Origin: Salticus scenicus
Lineage: Eukaryota > Arthropoda > Arachnida > Araneae > Salticidae
DNA: 64,000 bases
NCBI GenBank assembly: GCA_963930645.1
Contig: OZ005656.1
Coordinates: 272,936,195 to 273,000,194 of the forward strand
Direction: 5' to 3'
Shown here: positions 1-10,897 of the stretch, piece after piece
Position numbering within the stretch: position 1 is the first letter of the stretch
Layout: every line of letters starts with the position of its first letter
Translations under genes and position numbers: made by a program
Notes under the pieces: model-generated
The model's database searches: none
The model's input: the letters and a program-made list of their open reading frames with translations, nothing else
What the model was told of the DNA's origin: nothing

Positions 1-359
1 TGTTAAATATTTAACGATTTCATACTGCTATTTCAGAATACCGTATGTAACTTTTACTTGAATGTGAATGTGTTTGGCAAAATATATATTTAAACATTAT
101 CAAATTTAATTTTGTTTCTTTAAATAACAGCTCTGAATGTTTTGAGTCTGATTTTGTGAGTTCAAAAATAAGAAAAATGTGAAGTAAAAGAACAACGTTA
201 CATACTAACTACTGACGAAATAGAAAACAATTTTTGTAGACCTTACATTTTGTAAACCATCAATGTAGACCTAACATATGTGGAAGATCTATCGTCCCCC
301 TCCGTTGACCTAGTGGTGCTACTATCGCCCCAGTTCGTGTTTCAGCTCTACTGTCCTAA
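1..359. other. AT-rich DNA, no feature seen
   Basis: No open frame of note, RNA gene or terminal-repeat structure was seen here. It borders the first copy of repeat family R1. Confidence 0.5.
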
Positions 360-725
360 CAATCCACGAGATATTAGAGTAGACAACCGTCAAACCTACA
401 TTCCACTTCTACTAATGTAAGTTTCCTCTACCTTTGTTATCGCTGTTTTATATTTCGATAGGGCATAAATTAAACATAAACCACAACCTAAACTAACTGA
501 AATGAAATGGAAATAATCTAATCCTTGTTATCAATTGAAATCTGTTCTGTTAGACTTTTCTTTGGAGTTTTGGTGGTAAGAGGAACAAACCATTTAAAAC
601 ATGCAAAATCCCAAGAACTAGTTGCTAAGTAAGTGATAATCGCCTAAAGAAATCGCAAAAATCGCAGTGAAGTTCCGGGAATTTTTTTCCATAGTCAGTA
701 TAGGGAATCCGTACTCTACTAGTAT
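360..725 (+). repeat. Interspersed repeat R1, copy a
   Basis: First of five copies in the window of an unclassified roughly 460-bp repeat, called R1 here. Shared landmarks in order are a block with GATATTAGAGTAGAC, a block with GTTATCGCTGTTTTATAT, then GGAGTTTTGGTGGTA and GGAACAAACC, and finally AGTATAGGGAATCCG. Around 571-590 this copy keeps an uninterrupted GGTGGTAAGAGGAAC. That is the empty version of the site occupied by a MITE in copy c, so it works as an internal insertion control. No terminal inverted repeat or coding sequence was found. Confidence 0.75.
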
Positions 726-780
726 ATCAGCTTAATGGTACTAACTGTATGGTAATCAGTGGTCAATTCCATTGACTACA

Positions 781-935
781 TATTAGAATAGACCCCGGAC
801 TAGTAACCTATCTGTTCCCGAACATCACATCCCCACCAATTCACTAATTCATTCGCCAAACAAGTTTTTCTTTTGCCAAACCAACGTTCCACTTCTACCA
901 AAGCAGTTTTTCATTTCTACCAACGCGTTTTAGCA
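781..935 (+). repeat. Interspersed repeat R1, copy b, 5' part only
   Basis: Matches the first third of R1 (AGAATAGACCCCGGACTAGTAA, then GAACATCACATCCC). It is closest in wording to the copy at 11.8 kb. The rest of the repeat is missing. Confidence 0.65.
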
Positions 936-984
936 ACTGTCCTAACTGTATGCTAATCTGTGGGCTACGCCAACCTTTCATTTT

Positions 985-1485
985 TAAAAGATGGGATCGA
1001 GTGGATTTTTATGTCGCTCTATAACTACGCAATGGGCATTTGGCGAAAATGTAAAACTCACCCCAACGGATGATACAGTCGGCAGCAAAATTATTCGAGC
1101 GCTAGTAAAAATTCCTATGTAAAAAAAAGCACACTTAATACTGTTTCGTTAAATAAATCTTTGTCAAATCATGTTTTTAGTCAGTCTAAGAATATGATTC
1201 GACAAGGATTTATTTAACAAAACAGTATTAAATGTACTTTTTTATATAGGAATTTTTGCTAGCACTCGAATAATTTTGCTGCCGACTGTATGCGGAGACA
1301 GGCTTTTGCAAATTTGATCCTGTACGGCATGGAGGGCTGCTCCACTTCGGTAATTGCGAGATTTATTATCTGTACTGAGCATAGAAGACAAGCAGCCACG
1401 ACGAGTTTTACGAGCACCAGTTACCATTAATGTATGCGGCAATCTTTTGCGGTCTTTTTCTGGGGCCAATGTGCATTATTTCGAC
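985..1485 (-). mobile_element. Degenerate tRNA-derived SINE (SINE-1), split by a Tc1/mariner MITE
   Basis: The minus strand resembles the SINE seen intact at 5022-5331. Its 3' part lies at 985-1073 (TTTATGTCGCTC, GGGCATTTGGCG) and its body at 1291-1485 (GGAGACA, TTTGATCCT, ACCATTAATGTA, CAATCTTTTGCGGTC). The two parts are separated exactly by the palindromic MITE at 1074-1290. When joined across one TA, the parts follow the SINE order without a gap. The tRNA-like head is lost or unrecognisable. It is heavily diverged, so it is older than the MITE. Confidence 0.65.
1074..1290. mobile_element. Palindromic Tc1/mariner-type MITE (T1), copy 1
   Basis: The element is almost wholly one inverted repeat of two arms of about 105 bp. 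It starts CAGTCGGCAGCAAAATTATT and ends with the complement, CCGACTG, with TA at both borders (1074-1075 and 1289-1290). TA duplication and a CAGT-type terminus are the usual signature of Tc1/mariner non-autonomous elements. It carries no coding capacity and sits inside a SINE-1 copy. Three more copies lie at 2293, 2638 and 37801. Confidence 0.9.
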
Positions 1486-1562
1486 TAACAGTCTGTGGAT
1501 GGCATTGATTTTTCCAATTCTTTGTGTTGTAATACTTTCAAGTTTTATCTTTCCACTCCTTA

Positions 1563-1856
1563 GGCCTGTTATTCACCAATAACTTCAACTCACGGTTGTA
1601 CACGAAAATTTGAAAAGCGTATAAAGGCGGGGTGCAAATTTTCATTAAATTTTGACGCATTGTTTCAGCCATCTAGCGGTATAGTTATTTTCAAATTTTT
1701 TGGGTAAAAATAACCAATCAAAGAATATATGAAATCCTCGACACTAGATGGCAGAAACAGCGTGCCAAATTTTGCTGTAAAGCTGAACTCTGCCTTTAGA
1801 TGCTTTTCAAGTTTTAGCGTTGAACCGGGAGTTGGGGTTAATGGTGAATACGGCCA
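1563..1856. mobile_element. PIF/Harbinger-like MITE (R2), complete copy
   Basis: Terminal inverted repeats of about 55 bp: the left begins GGCCTGTTATTCACCAATAA and the right, read inward, begins TGGCCGTATTCACCATTAAC. It is flanked by TTA at 1560-1562 and 1857-1859. A 3-bp TTA target duplication with GGCC-type ends is typical of PIF/Harbinger elements. The internal sequence holds a second, shorter inverted repeat around ATCTAGCGG and CTAGATGG. No transposase is encoded. A second copy is split around the 8-kb element that ends at 10897. Confidence 0.8.
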
Positions 1857-1858
1857 TT

Positions 1859-1917
1859 AGGGGTGCGTCCCAGATCATCGCCAATTACGAATAGCGCAGT
1901 ACTAGTGTGATATTAAA
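1859..1917 (+). mobile_element. SINE-1 3' fragment
   Basis: GGGTGCGTCCCAGATCATCG followed by GCGCAGTACTAGTGTGA matches the 3' end of SINE-1 in the plus orientation. It directly abuts the TTA border of the R2 MITE. Confidence 0.7.
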
Positions 1918-2179
1918 ACAGAACCAATACACCAACCATCTATCTTATCTTTTCTCTTCTGACGTAGGAGAAGGGAATACTGACTGGCCTGTTTGCTTCA
2001 AAATTTAGAAGGGAGCTGGACAAAACTTTTCGTAATTAATAAGAGTATTTTACTAACACTGCACAGTTTTTTTTACTTGCTCGATTAAAACTAATCTATT
2101 CTACGAAGACGCTGCCTTTCTATGTTATTCAATAGAAAGTTACTACCCCTAACATTCTAGCTCAATGCACAGTCTATCT

Positions 2180-2640
2180 CGTAAATTAAAAATAAACCAC
2201 AACCTACACCAGTTGAAATAGAAAGCAAGTAGTCAAATACTTGTTATTGATTGAAAGCTGTTCTGTTTGATTTTTCTTTGGAGTTTTGGTGGTACAGTCG
2301 GTAACAAAAGTATCCGAACACTAGCAAAAATTCCTATGTAAAAAAAGTACACTTAATATACTGTTTTGTTAAATAGATCCTTATCGAATCGTGTTCTTAG
2401 ACTGACTAAGAACAGGATTCGACAAGGATTTAGTTAACAAAACCGTATGAAGTGTACATTTTTTTACATGGGAATTTTTGCTAGTGTTCGGACACTTTTG
2501 TTACCGACTGTAAAAGGAACAAACCCTTTAAAAAACATGCAAGTTGTCAAGAAAGGGATTATCGCCAACAGAAGGCGCAAAACAGCAGTGATGTTCCGAG
2601 AATTTTTCTCCATAGCCAGTATAGGGAATCCGCACTCTAC
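2180..2640 (+). repeat. Interspersed repeat R1, copy c, interrupted by a MITE
   Basis: The R1 body is present in the plus orientation but is split by the MITE at 2293-2512. The left part ends GGAGTTTTGGTGG-TA and the right part resumes TA-AAAGGAACAAACCC, exactly as in the uninterrupted copy a. The far end runs into another MITE at 2638. Confidence 0.8.
2293..2512. mobile_element. Palindromic Tc1/mariner-type MITE (T1), copy 2
   Basis: Ends are CAGTCGGTAACAAAAGTATC and its complement, with TA on both sides (2293-2294, 2511-2512). The uninterrupted R1 sequence at 571-590 is the matching empty site, which shows that TA was duplicated on insertion. A 73-codon open frame across its right half is an accident of the palindrome. 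Confidence 0.93.
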
Positions 2641-2850
2641 AGTCGGAACAAAAGTATTCGAACACTAGCAAAAATTCCTATGTACAAAATGTAGAGTTAA
2701 TGCTGTTTTGTTAAATAAATTCTTGTCGAATTATGTTCTTACAGTGACTGAGAACAGGATTTCACAAGGATTTATTTAAGAAAACTGTATTAAGTGTACT
2801 TTTTTTACATAGGAATTTTTGCTAGTGCTCGGTTACTTTTGCCGACTGTA
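2638..2850. mobile_element. Palindromic Tc1/mariner-type MITE (T1), copy 3
   Basis: Starts CAGTCGGAACAAAAGTATTC and ends TTTTGCCGACTG with TA at both borders (2638-2639, 2849-2850). It is more degenerate than copy 2 and inserted at the end of R1 copy c, about 125 bp from that copy. Confidence 0.88.
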
Positions 2851-2867
2851 CACAGGTTTGATCAGCG

Positions 2868-2904
2868 CTCTACGGCTGTTATTCACCAGTAACTTCACCT
2901 CTTG
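2868..2904 (+). mobile_element. R2 MITE, left fragment (host of the 8-kb element)
   Basis: GGCTGTTATTCACCAGTAAC matches the left terminus of the R2 MITE at 1563. It stops at TTG where the 8-kb element begins and continues at 10898 (TTGGTTGAAGACG). Joining the two with one TTG gives a gap-free alignment with the complete R2 copy. Confidence 0.85.
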
Positions 2905-3059
2905 GGGCCCTAGCATATTCCCATCGACAGTTGTCACCTGAAATCTGTGACGTCACGCAACCCTCTTGTCGAAACGCCGTTTCTTGTCGAGGGTTCATAG
3001 AAACGGTAGCATATTCACCTCGACTACTAACTTGTAATGCAGGTGACAAGAAAACTAGT

Positions 3060-5006
3060 CCCGCCCTCCTGCCATGACGTTTTGGAGTAGGATGGGCTTA
3101 CAGAAATCTTCTTCTTCAGTCTAAGGACCAATGAAAATTTAGCTTCTAGTTTTTCATTTCAGTTAAACTCAGTAACTGTGATTACTTTTATTTGTTTATT
3201 TTGATCTGTTTGTTACAGACACGGATTTTGTTTACACATGTGGTATGCAATATAAAGCCTTCATTTCGAAATTGTTTTTCTTCTTTTGACTTTATCAATC
3301 GATTATAAAAGGATACATTACAGATGGAAATAATAAATAAAGCACCTGTGTTCATGCCTAATAAAAAAAATTACAATTAACCTAAAACAAAAGAGTGATT
3401 ATTATCATAAATGTACCAAATATTTGTTTGTACCATTACATGTTTAATATGTATTTTTTTTATAAGAAATGTGTTTAGTGTGTTTTAAAAGGCAATATCA
3501 TCTTTGACAATTCTTACACAAAGCGCCAACAACTGTTGATTAATATTGTTTAAAAAGAACTTTTGATACTTACATTGTTAACCACACGCCATTGACGAAA
3601 TATTTATGTACATAAATATAAACATATATGATAATGCTATATATTTTACAGATTCACTTCTCTAATATTCATAAATAAATATAAATATTTCAATATGCAT
3701 ATAAGCTACATGTTGTATTAAGAACATAGCAGTGATTAATTACTTACATGTGATTAATATGTAAACACCAAACTTTTTTTAGAAATTATGTGTATAAATA
3801 CATTTAAAACACAGTTTTAAGTTTATGCGTATTGCTAATGAACTAACTTAATACATGAATAAGTGTAATGTCTTAAAAAAGAAAAAGTGTTCATCAAATT
3901 TGGTACTGTAACTATCATTATCATCACGTATGTACATTCTGTGCACATTCAAAAAAATACTAGGTACCACTATTTTTCTATGTATGAATCTCAATGTAAC
4001 TCTAACCACAACAATCACTATTACACAAATATGTATGCTTTTTGCATACAACAAAAACTGAATACCATTACCTCACTGTGAATGACTCTCAAAATGCACA
4101 AAACTCAGTATCACATATGTATATACTCTTTGCATATATGTAAAACAAATTAAAAAAAAAAAATCACTGAATGCCGCTTCCTTTCTGCATAAAAGTCAGT
4201 GCCGCAGCAATCACTATCATGCATGTTTGAATCTTCGCACACATAACCCCCACCACAAGAGTGCATAGTCAATTCTTAACTATTGTTGTATATATTAATA
4301 ATTACAAATGGATATTATAATTTTTTTTTTTTTAATTTCTTAAATGTTGCACCAAAAATCAAAAGAAATTTCTGTAAAAGCACAATCTGGAAGAAAATAT
4401 TTTGAAACTTTATATAATTTAGGCCAGAAAAAAATGTGAAAGTCATTTGAATTTTTATTTATAAAATATTATGGTTGAGTTATGCAAAAATTTTTAGGTT
4501 TCGTCAAAAAAATTACTAAAAAAAAAGAAAACCATAAGCATATTTGTGTTTTCTAAGTAATAGGTATAAAGTTTTGCAAAAAACAGAGTTTAATTTAGTA
4601 TGACAGGACTTATTTAAATCTATTCTTCCATATAAAGGCATGCAATAATTGTGAATCATCCCCTGTCATCGGTTACTATATTCATTTCTTAAAATTTCTT
4701 TGATATAGTTTTAACGTAGGAGTCACTTGGTGGCTTTTGAATTTTTGTTGTCATTTTGCTGATGAATTAATATGACTACACAATTGTTTAAGTAAAGATC
4801 TTGGCGAGAAATGTCACAAGTTAAAATTTCAAATTTCATAAAGGGGTTCTTTACTAAAGCCATTCTATTTCTTTAGCATGATTTTTCTCAATTTTATTTT
4901 AATTATTACTTTTTAAAAAATGCACATTCTTTTCTTTTTGACACAAGAAAAAATATATTTGCTTATCTATTTACTTATTTTTGGCATAATTTTTTTTTTA
5001 TAATTT
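3060..5006. other. AT-rich interior of the 8-kb element, nothing recognisable
   Basis: The open frames here (for example 3848-4081 on both strands) are short and low-complexity. No RNA gene or inserted element was recognised before the SINE at 5022. Confidence 0.5.
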
Positions 5007-5021
5007 TAAAATAAAATAGGA

Positions 5022-5331
5022 TGGTTGGGTTTTACGTCGCACTAGTGCTGCGCAGATGGGCAATTGACGACGGTCTGAGACACACCCCTAGAGGTTGTCC
5101 GGAAACATGCCATCACAATTTTGATCCTCCACCGAAGGGACAGCTCTTTCGCTTCGGTGACACCCAGAGGTATAATTTTTGATGGGAAGATGGAGGACAT
5201 TGCGGCCATGACAGTTTTCACGTGCACCATCCACCATTAGTATACACGACAGTCTTTGGCCGGCTCAAATACCGAACCCGCAATCTTCCAATTACGAGGC
5301 CAGCGCTCTACTGACTGGGCTACCACAGCCC
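5022..5331 (-). mobile_element. tRNA-derived SINE (SINE-1), full length with 15-bp target duplication
   Basis: On the minus strand the element opens with a tRNA-like head: A box TAGCCCAGTCAGTAGAGC, an anticodon-loop-like CTCGTAA, and a degenerate B box near GGTATTTGAGCC. The CTCGTAA loop with CGT suggests a Thr-type tRNA ancestor. A 240-bp unrelated body follows and ends in GCACTAGTGCGACGTAAAACC-like sequence. It is flanked by a perfect 15-bp direct repeat, TAAAATAAAATAGGA, at 5007-5021 and 5332-5346, as expected for L1-type target-primed insertion. It lies inside the 8-kb element, so it is younger than that element. Confidence 0.92.
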
Positions 5332-5477
5332 TAAAATAAAATAGGATTTTTCACTTAATATTTTTTTTAATAACACCCCCATCTCTAAATAAAAAATATC
5401 CATGGCTAATTAGGACATTTTCCAAGAGAATCTATTTGCAAGCTGGCAAATAAAATATCTTTATTAATTTATATTTT

Positions 5478-5965
5478 TATCTAGCCACCTTCGGCGACCA
5501 GCTGGTTTGCGATCCATCAAAAATCTGACTTTACGAAACCCTCGCTCGGTGGCGCCACTCGTTTCAGGGCCTAAAACAGCTTTATCGACATATTATGCAA
5601 ATAGTTTTATTGATAAATTTAACCACAGTAAATTAACTCGGTTGCACCTGCGGCGCCCTCTTCTCGTTTCAATATCTGAAACAGCCTGTTCACTCACCCT
5701 GTTATGATCTTTGAAAATTCTGACTTTAGCAAAATCCCGCTCGGTGGCGCCTGCAGTGCTTTATCCTCGTTTTAGAACTTGCAACAGCTTGCTCGCTGAT
5801 AGTGCAAATAGCTTTGAAAATTTTAACTGTAGCAAATTTCTGTTCTATGGCGACTAAGGCTCCGCTTTACGTTTCCTGGTTTCAAACAGCCTGTTCACTC
5901 ACCATGAACCTTTGAAAATTCTGATTGTGGCAAATCCCGAACCCGTTGGGGCCTACAGTCTTCTA
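5478..5965. repeat. Degenerate tandem array R3, about 110-bp units
   Basis: About four units recur, with landmarks GCTCGGTGGCGCC, a CTCGTTTCA block, AACAGCCTGTTCACTCACC and TTTGAAAATTCTGA. The array opens with CTTCGGCGACCAGCTGGTTT. The same opening and units recur at 55.38 kb outside the 8-kb element. The open frame at 5507-5707 is a by-product. Confidence 0.7.
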
Positions 5966-5979
5966 ATCTTCTCCCGATA

Positions 5980-6790
5980 AGTAATTTAATCAAAATCAGA
6001 ATTGGAGATATTGAATTATTAAAATATCAAAGCGCCCTCACGCAACAGAGATTTGCAATATGCACTCTTCTATTTCAATTTGAATGACTTTTAAAATGAT
6101 ATATTACCTGTGAAATTATGTTAATTAGAAGCTGAGATACAAAGGTAATATAAACATTGTTATAAAAAAAAAAAAAATGTGTGATTTTTCTGTTGTTTTC
6201 TCTGAAACTTGCTTAACTGCGGGCTAAATAGTGTAAAAAATCCTTAATACGAAATGTGAGCGGAATATTGGAATTTGAAAGCCTGCATCATAATTAGAAT
6301 TGGAGATATTGGAATAAAGGTGTTCTGGGTTTTCTGTGGTTTTCTCTGAAACTCCTGTACGGAATTTAACGGCTTATATCAGTTTAAAAGTCTGCAATTT
6401 TTTAAATGATGTATTATAAATAATTTAATCATAATTAGAATTCTAGATATTGAATTATTAAAATATCAAAGCGCCCTCTGGCGACAGAAATTTTCAACAT
6501 ATACTCTTCAATTCCAACAACTTTTAAAATGATATATTACTTATGAAATTATGTTATTTAGAAGCTTACATACAAAGGTAATATAAACATTTTTATAAAA
6601 AGATTTCAGTCTGACTTATCCGTGATTTTCTCCGAAACTTGCATAATTCTGGCCTATATAACATTAAAAATTCTTAGTACGAAATGTGAGAGGGAATCGG
6701 GATTCAAAACTCTCTAAAATATAAAAGAATAAAAAAGTTCTGGGTTTTCCGTAGTTTTCTCCAAAAGTTTCATGCAGAATTTGAACGGTT
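5980..6790. repeat. Direct duplication of about 440 bp
   Basis: The segment beginning AGAATTGGAGATATTGAATT near 5990 recurs as AGAATTCTAGATATTGAATT near 6437. Both continue with AAATATCAAAGCGCCCTC, then AAATGATATATTAC, then ACAAAGGTAATATAAACAT, then TACGAAATGTGAG. The two units differ by many substitutions and short indels, so the duplication is old. A partial third unit may follow near 6820. Confidence 0.75.
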
Positions 6791-7404
6791 TATATCACTT
6801 TAGCAGTCCTCAATAAAAGTACTTTAAAATATATTTCGAATGATGTATTACGTGTAATATTAATGAATATCTTTGATATATTTTGCACTCAGAATGGTTA
6901 ATCTATCAAGGGCGATTGACATTTTAATTAAAAATTATAACAATCAAATGTATGTAAAACTTTTATAATCTAATTAATAGTAACAAAATTATAATTTTAC
7001 TGTAATTATAATTTTATTATTACAGAGCAAGGGTTAGGAAAATTGTGTTACTAGGTGTTGCTAATACCTGGTGCCAAAACTAAAGTAATTAATAGATGAT
7101 GAGATATAGCCATCTGGAAAAACGTAGTTCTTGAATAATAGTATATTGCATCTTTCAATCGAGAAATACCTAGACTGAAGTGCCTGGGTAAGGCGTTACC
7201 ACAGGCAGTGGGAACTTACAGAGGTGGCATAGACAGTAAAAATACTGTTAAAAGCAGCAGGTACCTGAAGCGAGGTTCAAAGAAATTTTCACGGATGTGA
7301 TTTAAGTTTTTATTTATGAAGTTATAGAATAACAGTGATTTATTTTTTTGAAAATTTATTTAAATATTGATCAGCAAAGTGGGAAAGCCTGTATAAAATT
7401 ATAA

Positions 7405-7530
7405 AAAAGCACCACAGAACTGGCGTCAAAAAGTTATAAGTACAAAACTTTGAATAAACACCATAAAATGCTATAATTGCAACAATTGTTTCAGGTTAAA
7501 ATAAGACATGACCCTTCCTCAGGCAAACAA
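7405..7530 (-). mobile_element. Degenerate copy of the 15.6-kb hammerhead hairpin family
   Basis: The minus strand reads GCCTGAGGAAGGGTC, then CCTGAAACAATTGTTGC, then ATGGTGTTTATTCAAAG, GACGCCAGTTCTGTGGTGC and a T run. This is the order seen on the plus strand at 15750-15869. The core differs from a working hammerhead (CTGAGGA for CTGATGA) and stem II no longer pairs well. Only one strand's worth of the palindrome is present. It sits in the interior of the 8-kb element. Confidence 0.65.
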
Positions 7531-7559
7531 AGTAGGTACGAGTGCTGCTATCAAAGTGG

Positions 7560-9190
7560 CTACACAAAACTGATTTAAATGAAAGCAAAAGCAAATAAAG
7601 TCGAATTTAAATAAAAATACTGGTGTGACCAGAATTACAAAAAACAATGAATAAAATAAATAAAATAAAAATAAGATTAAATAAAACCTAAAAAATTCAA
7701 AGCTAAATGTAAAACAATGTTACATGAGTAATTTCCAAGCATCAGACAAGAACAGAATGGAAGAAAAATCTTGTTAATATTTCTTCTGCTCCATTCTTGT
7801 CTGATACTATCCCTTGTAACATTCATTGGCTTCACACTAAAAACAGACATTTAATTCTTTTTATGCAAATATTTTTCAATACTACTTTCCTTTCCTTACT
7901 TTAAATAGTTTTCGGACTTTTGGTTTATCTCTTTGGTAGATAGCAGCACTACTCCGAAATTTAATAAACAATATTTCAAATGAAGCCCAATGCAGAAATC
8001 CCTTTAATTTTCTTAATAAGTGCGAGAAAGTGTATTTGCTGCTTTAATGAAGCACTCATGTCTTTTTTTTTTCCACCAGATGAAAGGCTGTGTTATTAAT
8101 TTGACCTGAAACAGCTGTTGGGGGATTTTTACAATCTTTAGTGCTTATCAATTATTTTATTAATTATTACTTGAATTTATCCGGTAATAATTTAAACATT
8201 TCAAACCAACAATTTTCAAAAATTATTATTATTATTATTATTATTTTTATAATTAAAACTATTTGCCTAATTGTCATTTTCAAAATTAGTTTTGCTATTT
8301 TGAAAAGAAAATGTGGAGTGAATGTTAAATGAAATAAATTATGTAAAACAAATGTTAGAATTTTACCTTGCAACTTTAAAATAATGATTTTAAAACAAAT
8401 AACTGTTCTTTGTCTACAAATCTAAGAATTTTTGAATGCTGGAATTTTCTTCATAACCATAAATAATTAAAAATAAAAAATACAATGCTCCACTCACAAT
8501 ATTACTACCCGTGTGCTTTGATACATTACTTTATCCTAATTTGCTGATTAATTTTATTAGGGTCAATTTTGTATTTTAGTTTTCAATAATTCCATACTAT
8601 TAACAATGCTCCTAAGCAAAATTAATGACACAATTATATTTCAGAATGTCATATGTAATACATTTATAGAGACATTAGAATAAAAACAGATAAAATTAAA
8701 TCTGTCAAAAGTGAACATTCAAATTTTTATAACCTGTAATTGTTTTTATTAGTCAGCTGCTTCAATATGAAAATAATGCTAAATTATTACACTTATGTAC
8801 TTATAGTACCTAAACAACTTTAATAATAACAGGGATAAACATAAAACTATATTTTAAAATTTCTAAAAGAAAAATAAATAATTTTATTAAAATATAATTA
8901 ATCATCAATAATACGCAATGTTTTTATCAGCATTTTGTGCAAGAGAGTAATAATTTATTATAATACATAATATAAACACATGCACACCTTTTAAAAGTAT
9001 TAAATACATAGCAAATAAAGAAAAAGAATAGTAACATACTTACGTAACACAATGTAAAACATCTGTCAATCCATACTACATGGAGGTCTTCAGGAAATGT
9101 TCCGAAAATGAACTTTTTCTAGAGCTACAGAACTTATACACAATAGCACAGTCAAAGTTCATATTCAGACATTATTCCATAAAAAGATAA
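7560..9190. other. AT-rich interior of the 8-kb element
   Basis: An imperfect inverted repeat around 7742-7805 (AGACAAGAACAGAATGGAAG against CTGCTCCATTCTTGTCTGAT) is the only structure noticed. An ATT microsatellite lies near 8222-8245. Confidence 0.5.
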
Positions 9191-9199
9191 GCACGGATG

Positions 9200-9285
9200 A
9201 GCATTATACGGGCTTGAACCTGGCACCTCCTGTCTACCAGCTTTAAAAGGAGAAACACTCCGCCATTAGTGCAACCTAAAAAATT
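9200..9285 (-). mobile_element. tRNA-like SINE remnant
   Basis: The minus strand has an A-box-like TGGCGGAGTGTTTC (9252-9265) and a near-perfect B box GGTTCAAGCCC (9210-9220) at a tRNA-like spacing. No clean acceptor stem or tail was found, so it is more likely a tRNA-derived repeat than a working tRNA gene. The family is not SINE-1. Confidence 0.5.
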
Positions 9286-9299
9286 TTTGGATGATCTGT

Positions 9300-10590
9300 A
9301 ATTGTTTTTATTAGTCAAATTATTAACAAACATTCCCCCCCCCTCCCCAAGGTAGTATATTCATGCATACAATAAGTCAGTTTAACAGCAACATGCATAC
9401 ACATAAAATTATATTTAAAAAAAATTAAACATACAATTTCTAAAACTAAAAAAAAGTCTTTAATCTTACTGCTATTAATCAAAAATGGGTAATTATTTTA
9501 TTCACATTTGGTTCAAAAATATTCAGAAAATGAAAATTATTTATAAAACCGAATATAAACAGATTTCTTGTTAATAATGAAATTTGAATACTGCTATATA
9601 TACACAATAACGGAGACGACATTCACTTTCAGATATAACAAAAAACACTATTTACAAAAGAGAGTAACACAAAAATTTCATTTTAAGAAACACACACTTT
9701 ACATAGATAATGTTATATAGACAAATTTGTGATACAATTCGAGGTAATCAGCAAATTTTTCTCTTTTTTTAAGCTAGATTGGTTGTAATTTTTGATCAAG
9801 TATTATGATAAGTGTGTTATTTATTATTTCTTACTTTAATGAGCAAATTTTGCATCATCAAAAACCTAGTGAGTTAATTATACTTGTAGACCTATTAAAT
9901 ACATCACAGGTACAACATAATGCAAATGAAATTGACAGTAGATTTGCACAAATTAATAATTTTGAAATATCACTTTGCTATAATATCATCAGGAAAAATT
10001 CACATGTTTGATTTAAATCTTTCTGTATAAAGTATCAGGAAGCATACATTAGTTTGAAAAAAATTCCTTTGAAAAACTTGTATTAAAAGGTAAGGAATAA
10101 AAACTTTGTGCTTACATTCATATTATAATAAGTACATACAAGTCAGAATAACAATTGTTTTCAAACATTTATACTTCCAAACAAAGCCAGGATTTTTTCA
10201 GTTGTAAAAAATAAATTAATTGAAACATTTTTATTTAAAAACTCCCATATTATTATTTTACAGAGCAGGGTTTCCAAAAGTTTAATATCATTTCAAACAA
10301 TTGAACTTATAAACAAACAATGTAATACTTCTAAGTTTAAATCCTCCTTATGTATATAAAAAGAAAACGAAATATTGTATCTCTTTCATAATAAGAGAAA
10401 AATATCTCAATCTGTTAAACATTAAAAATAAATAATACACTTTTATTTTATTTTACGATAAAAAAATTCCAAATTTGTTTACATAAAAAGTAATAAATTT
10501 TATCGCATCCAAAGAAAACGAAAACATATTCCGCTTTCTTTTTAACAAAACATATCAATATTATTTATAATAAAATACGTCTCGTAAAAC
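9300..10590. other. AT-rich interior of the 8-kb element
   Basis: No feature recognised. The 68-codon frame at 9805-10011 has no supporting signal. Confidence 0.5.
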
Positions 10591-10619
10591 AATTGAATGC
10601 AAAAATTTATTTCTCTCAC

Positions 10620-10676
10620 CTTTATCGAATTTTAATCATTATAATCCATGATGCTTCTACTCGTCGTCGCCGCCAT
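10620..10676 (-). pseudogene. Possible first exon of the lost transposase gene of the 8-kb element
   Basis: About 220 bp inside the right terminus the minus strand carries AACAACATGGCGGCGACGAC, a good start-codon context and a GC-rich start unlike the surrounding AT-rich DNA. The frame runs 14 codons (M-A-A-T-T-S-R-S, then I-M-D-Y-N-D), meets TAA at 10634-10632, and four codons later reaches AAG followed by GTGAGAG, a good splice donor. Transposases of several families begin just inside a terminus and are split by introns. I infer a relic exon with one nonsense change. It could also be chance, and no later exon was found. Confidence 0.35.
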
Positions 10677-10897
10677 GTTGTTTATTTTCCTTTCCTTTTT
10701 CAACATCAGCATCGACAAGCTTGTCACTTAGCAAAGATTCTCGCGACAATTTCTTGTCACTTTCGACAAGGAAAAAGGTGACAAGTTGTCGATGCGATGT
10801 GAATAAACTACCGATATGGCTCCTCCCATCGACAGTGACGTCAAAATGACGTTCTTGTCACCAAGCGACAGTTGTCGATTGGAATATGCTAGGGCCC

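Larger units (their letters stand above)
2905..10897. mobile_element. About 8-kb non-autonomous or decayed DNA transposon with GGGCCC termini
   Basis: Left end GGGCCCTAGCATATTCCCAT and right end, read inward, GGGCCCTAGCATATTCCAAT. Subterminal regions of about 200 bp at each side are dense in TTGTC/GACAA motifs, many paired as small palindromes. It is inserted in an R2 MITE whose halves flank it. The target duplication is TTG if the end is GGGCCC, or CTTGG if it is GGCCC; the palindromic GGGCCC makes these indistinguishable. A 3-bp duplication with GGG ends favours PIF/Harbinger; a 5-bp one would not. No transposase was found. The interior holds AT-rich DNA, a SINE, tRNA-like and tandem repeats, and a possible first exon near the right end. 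Confidence 0.8.
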
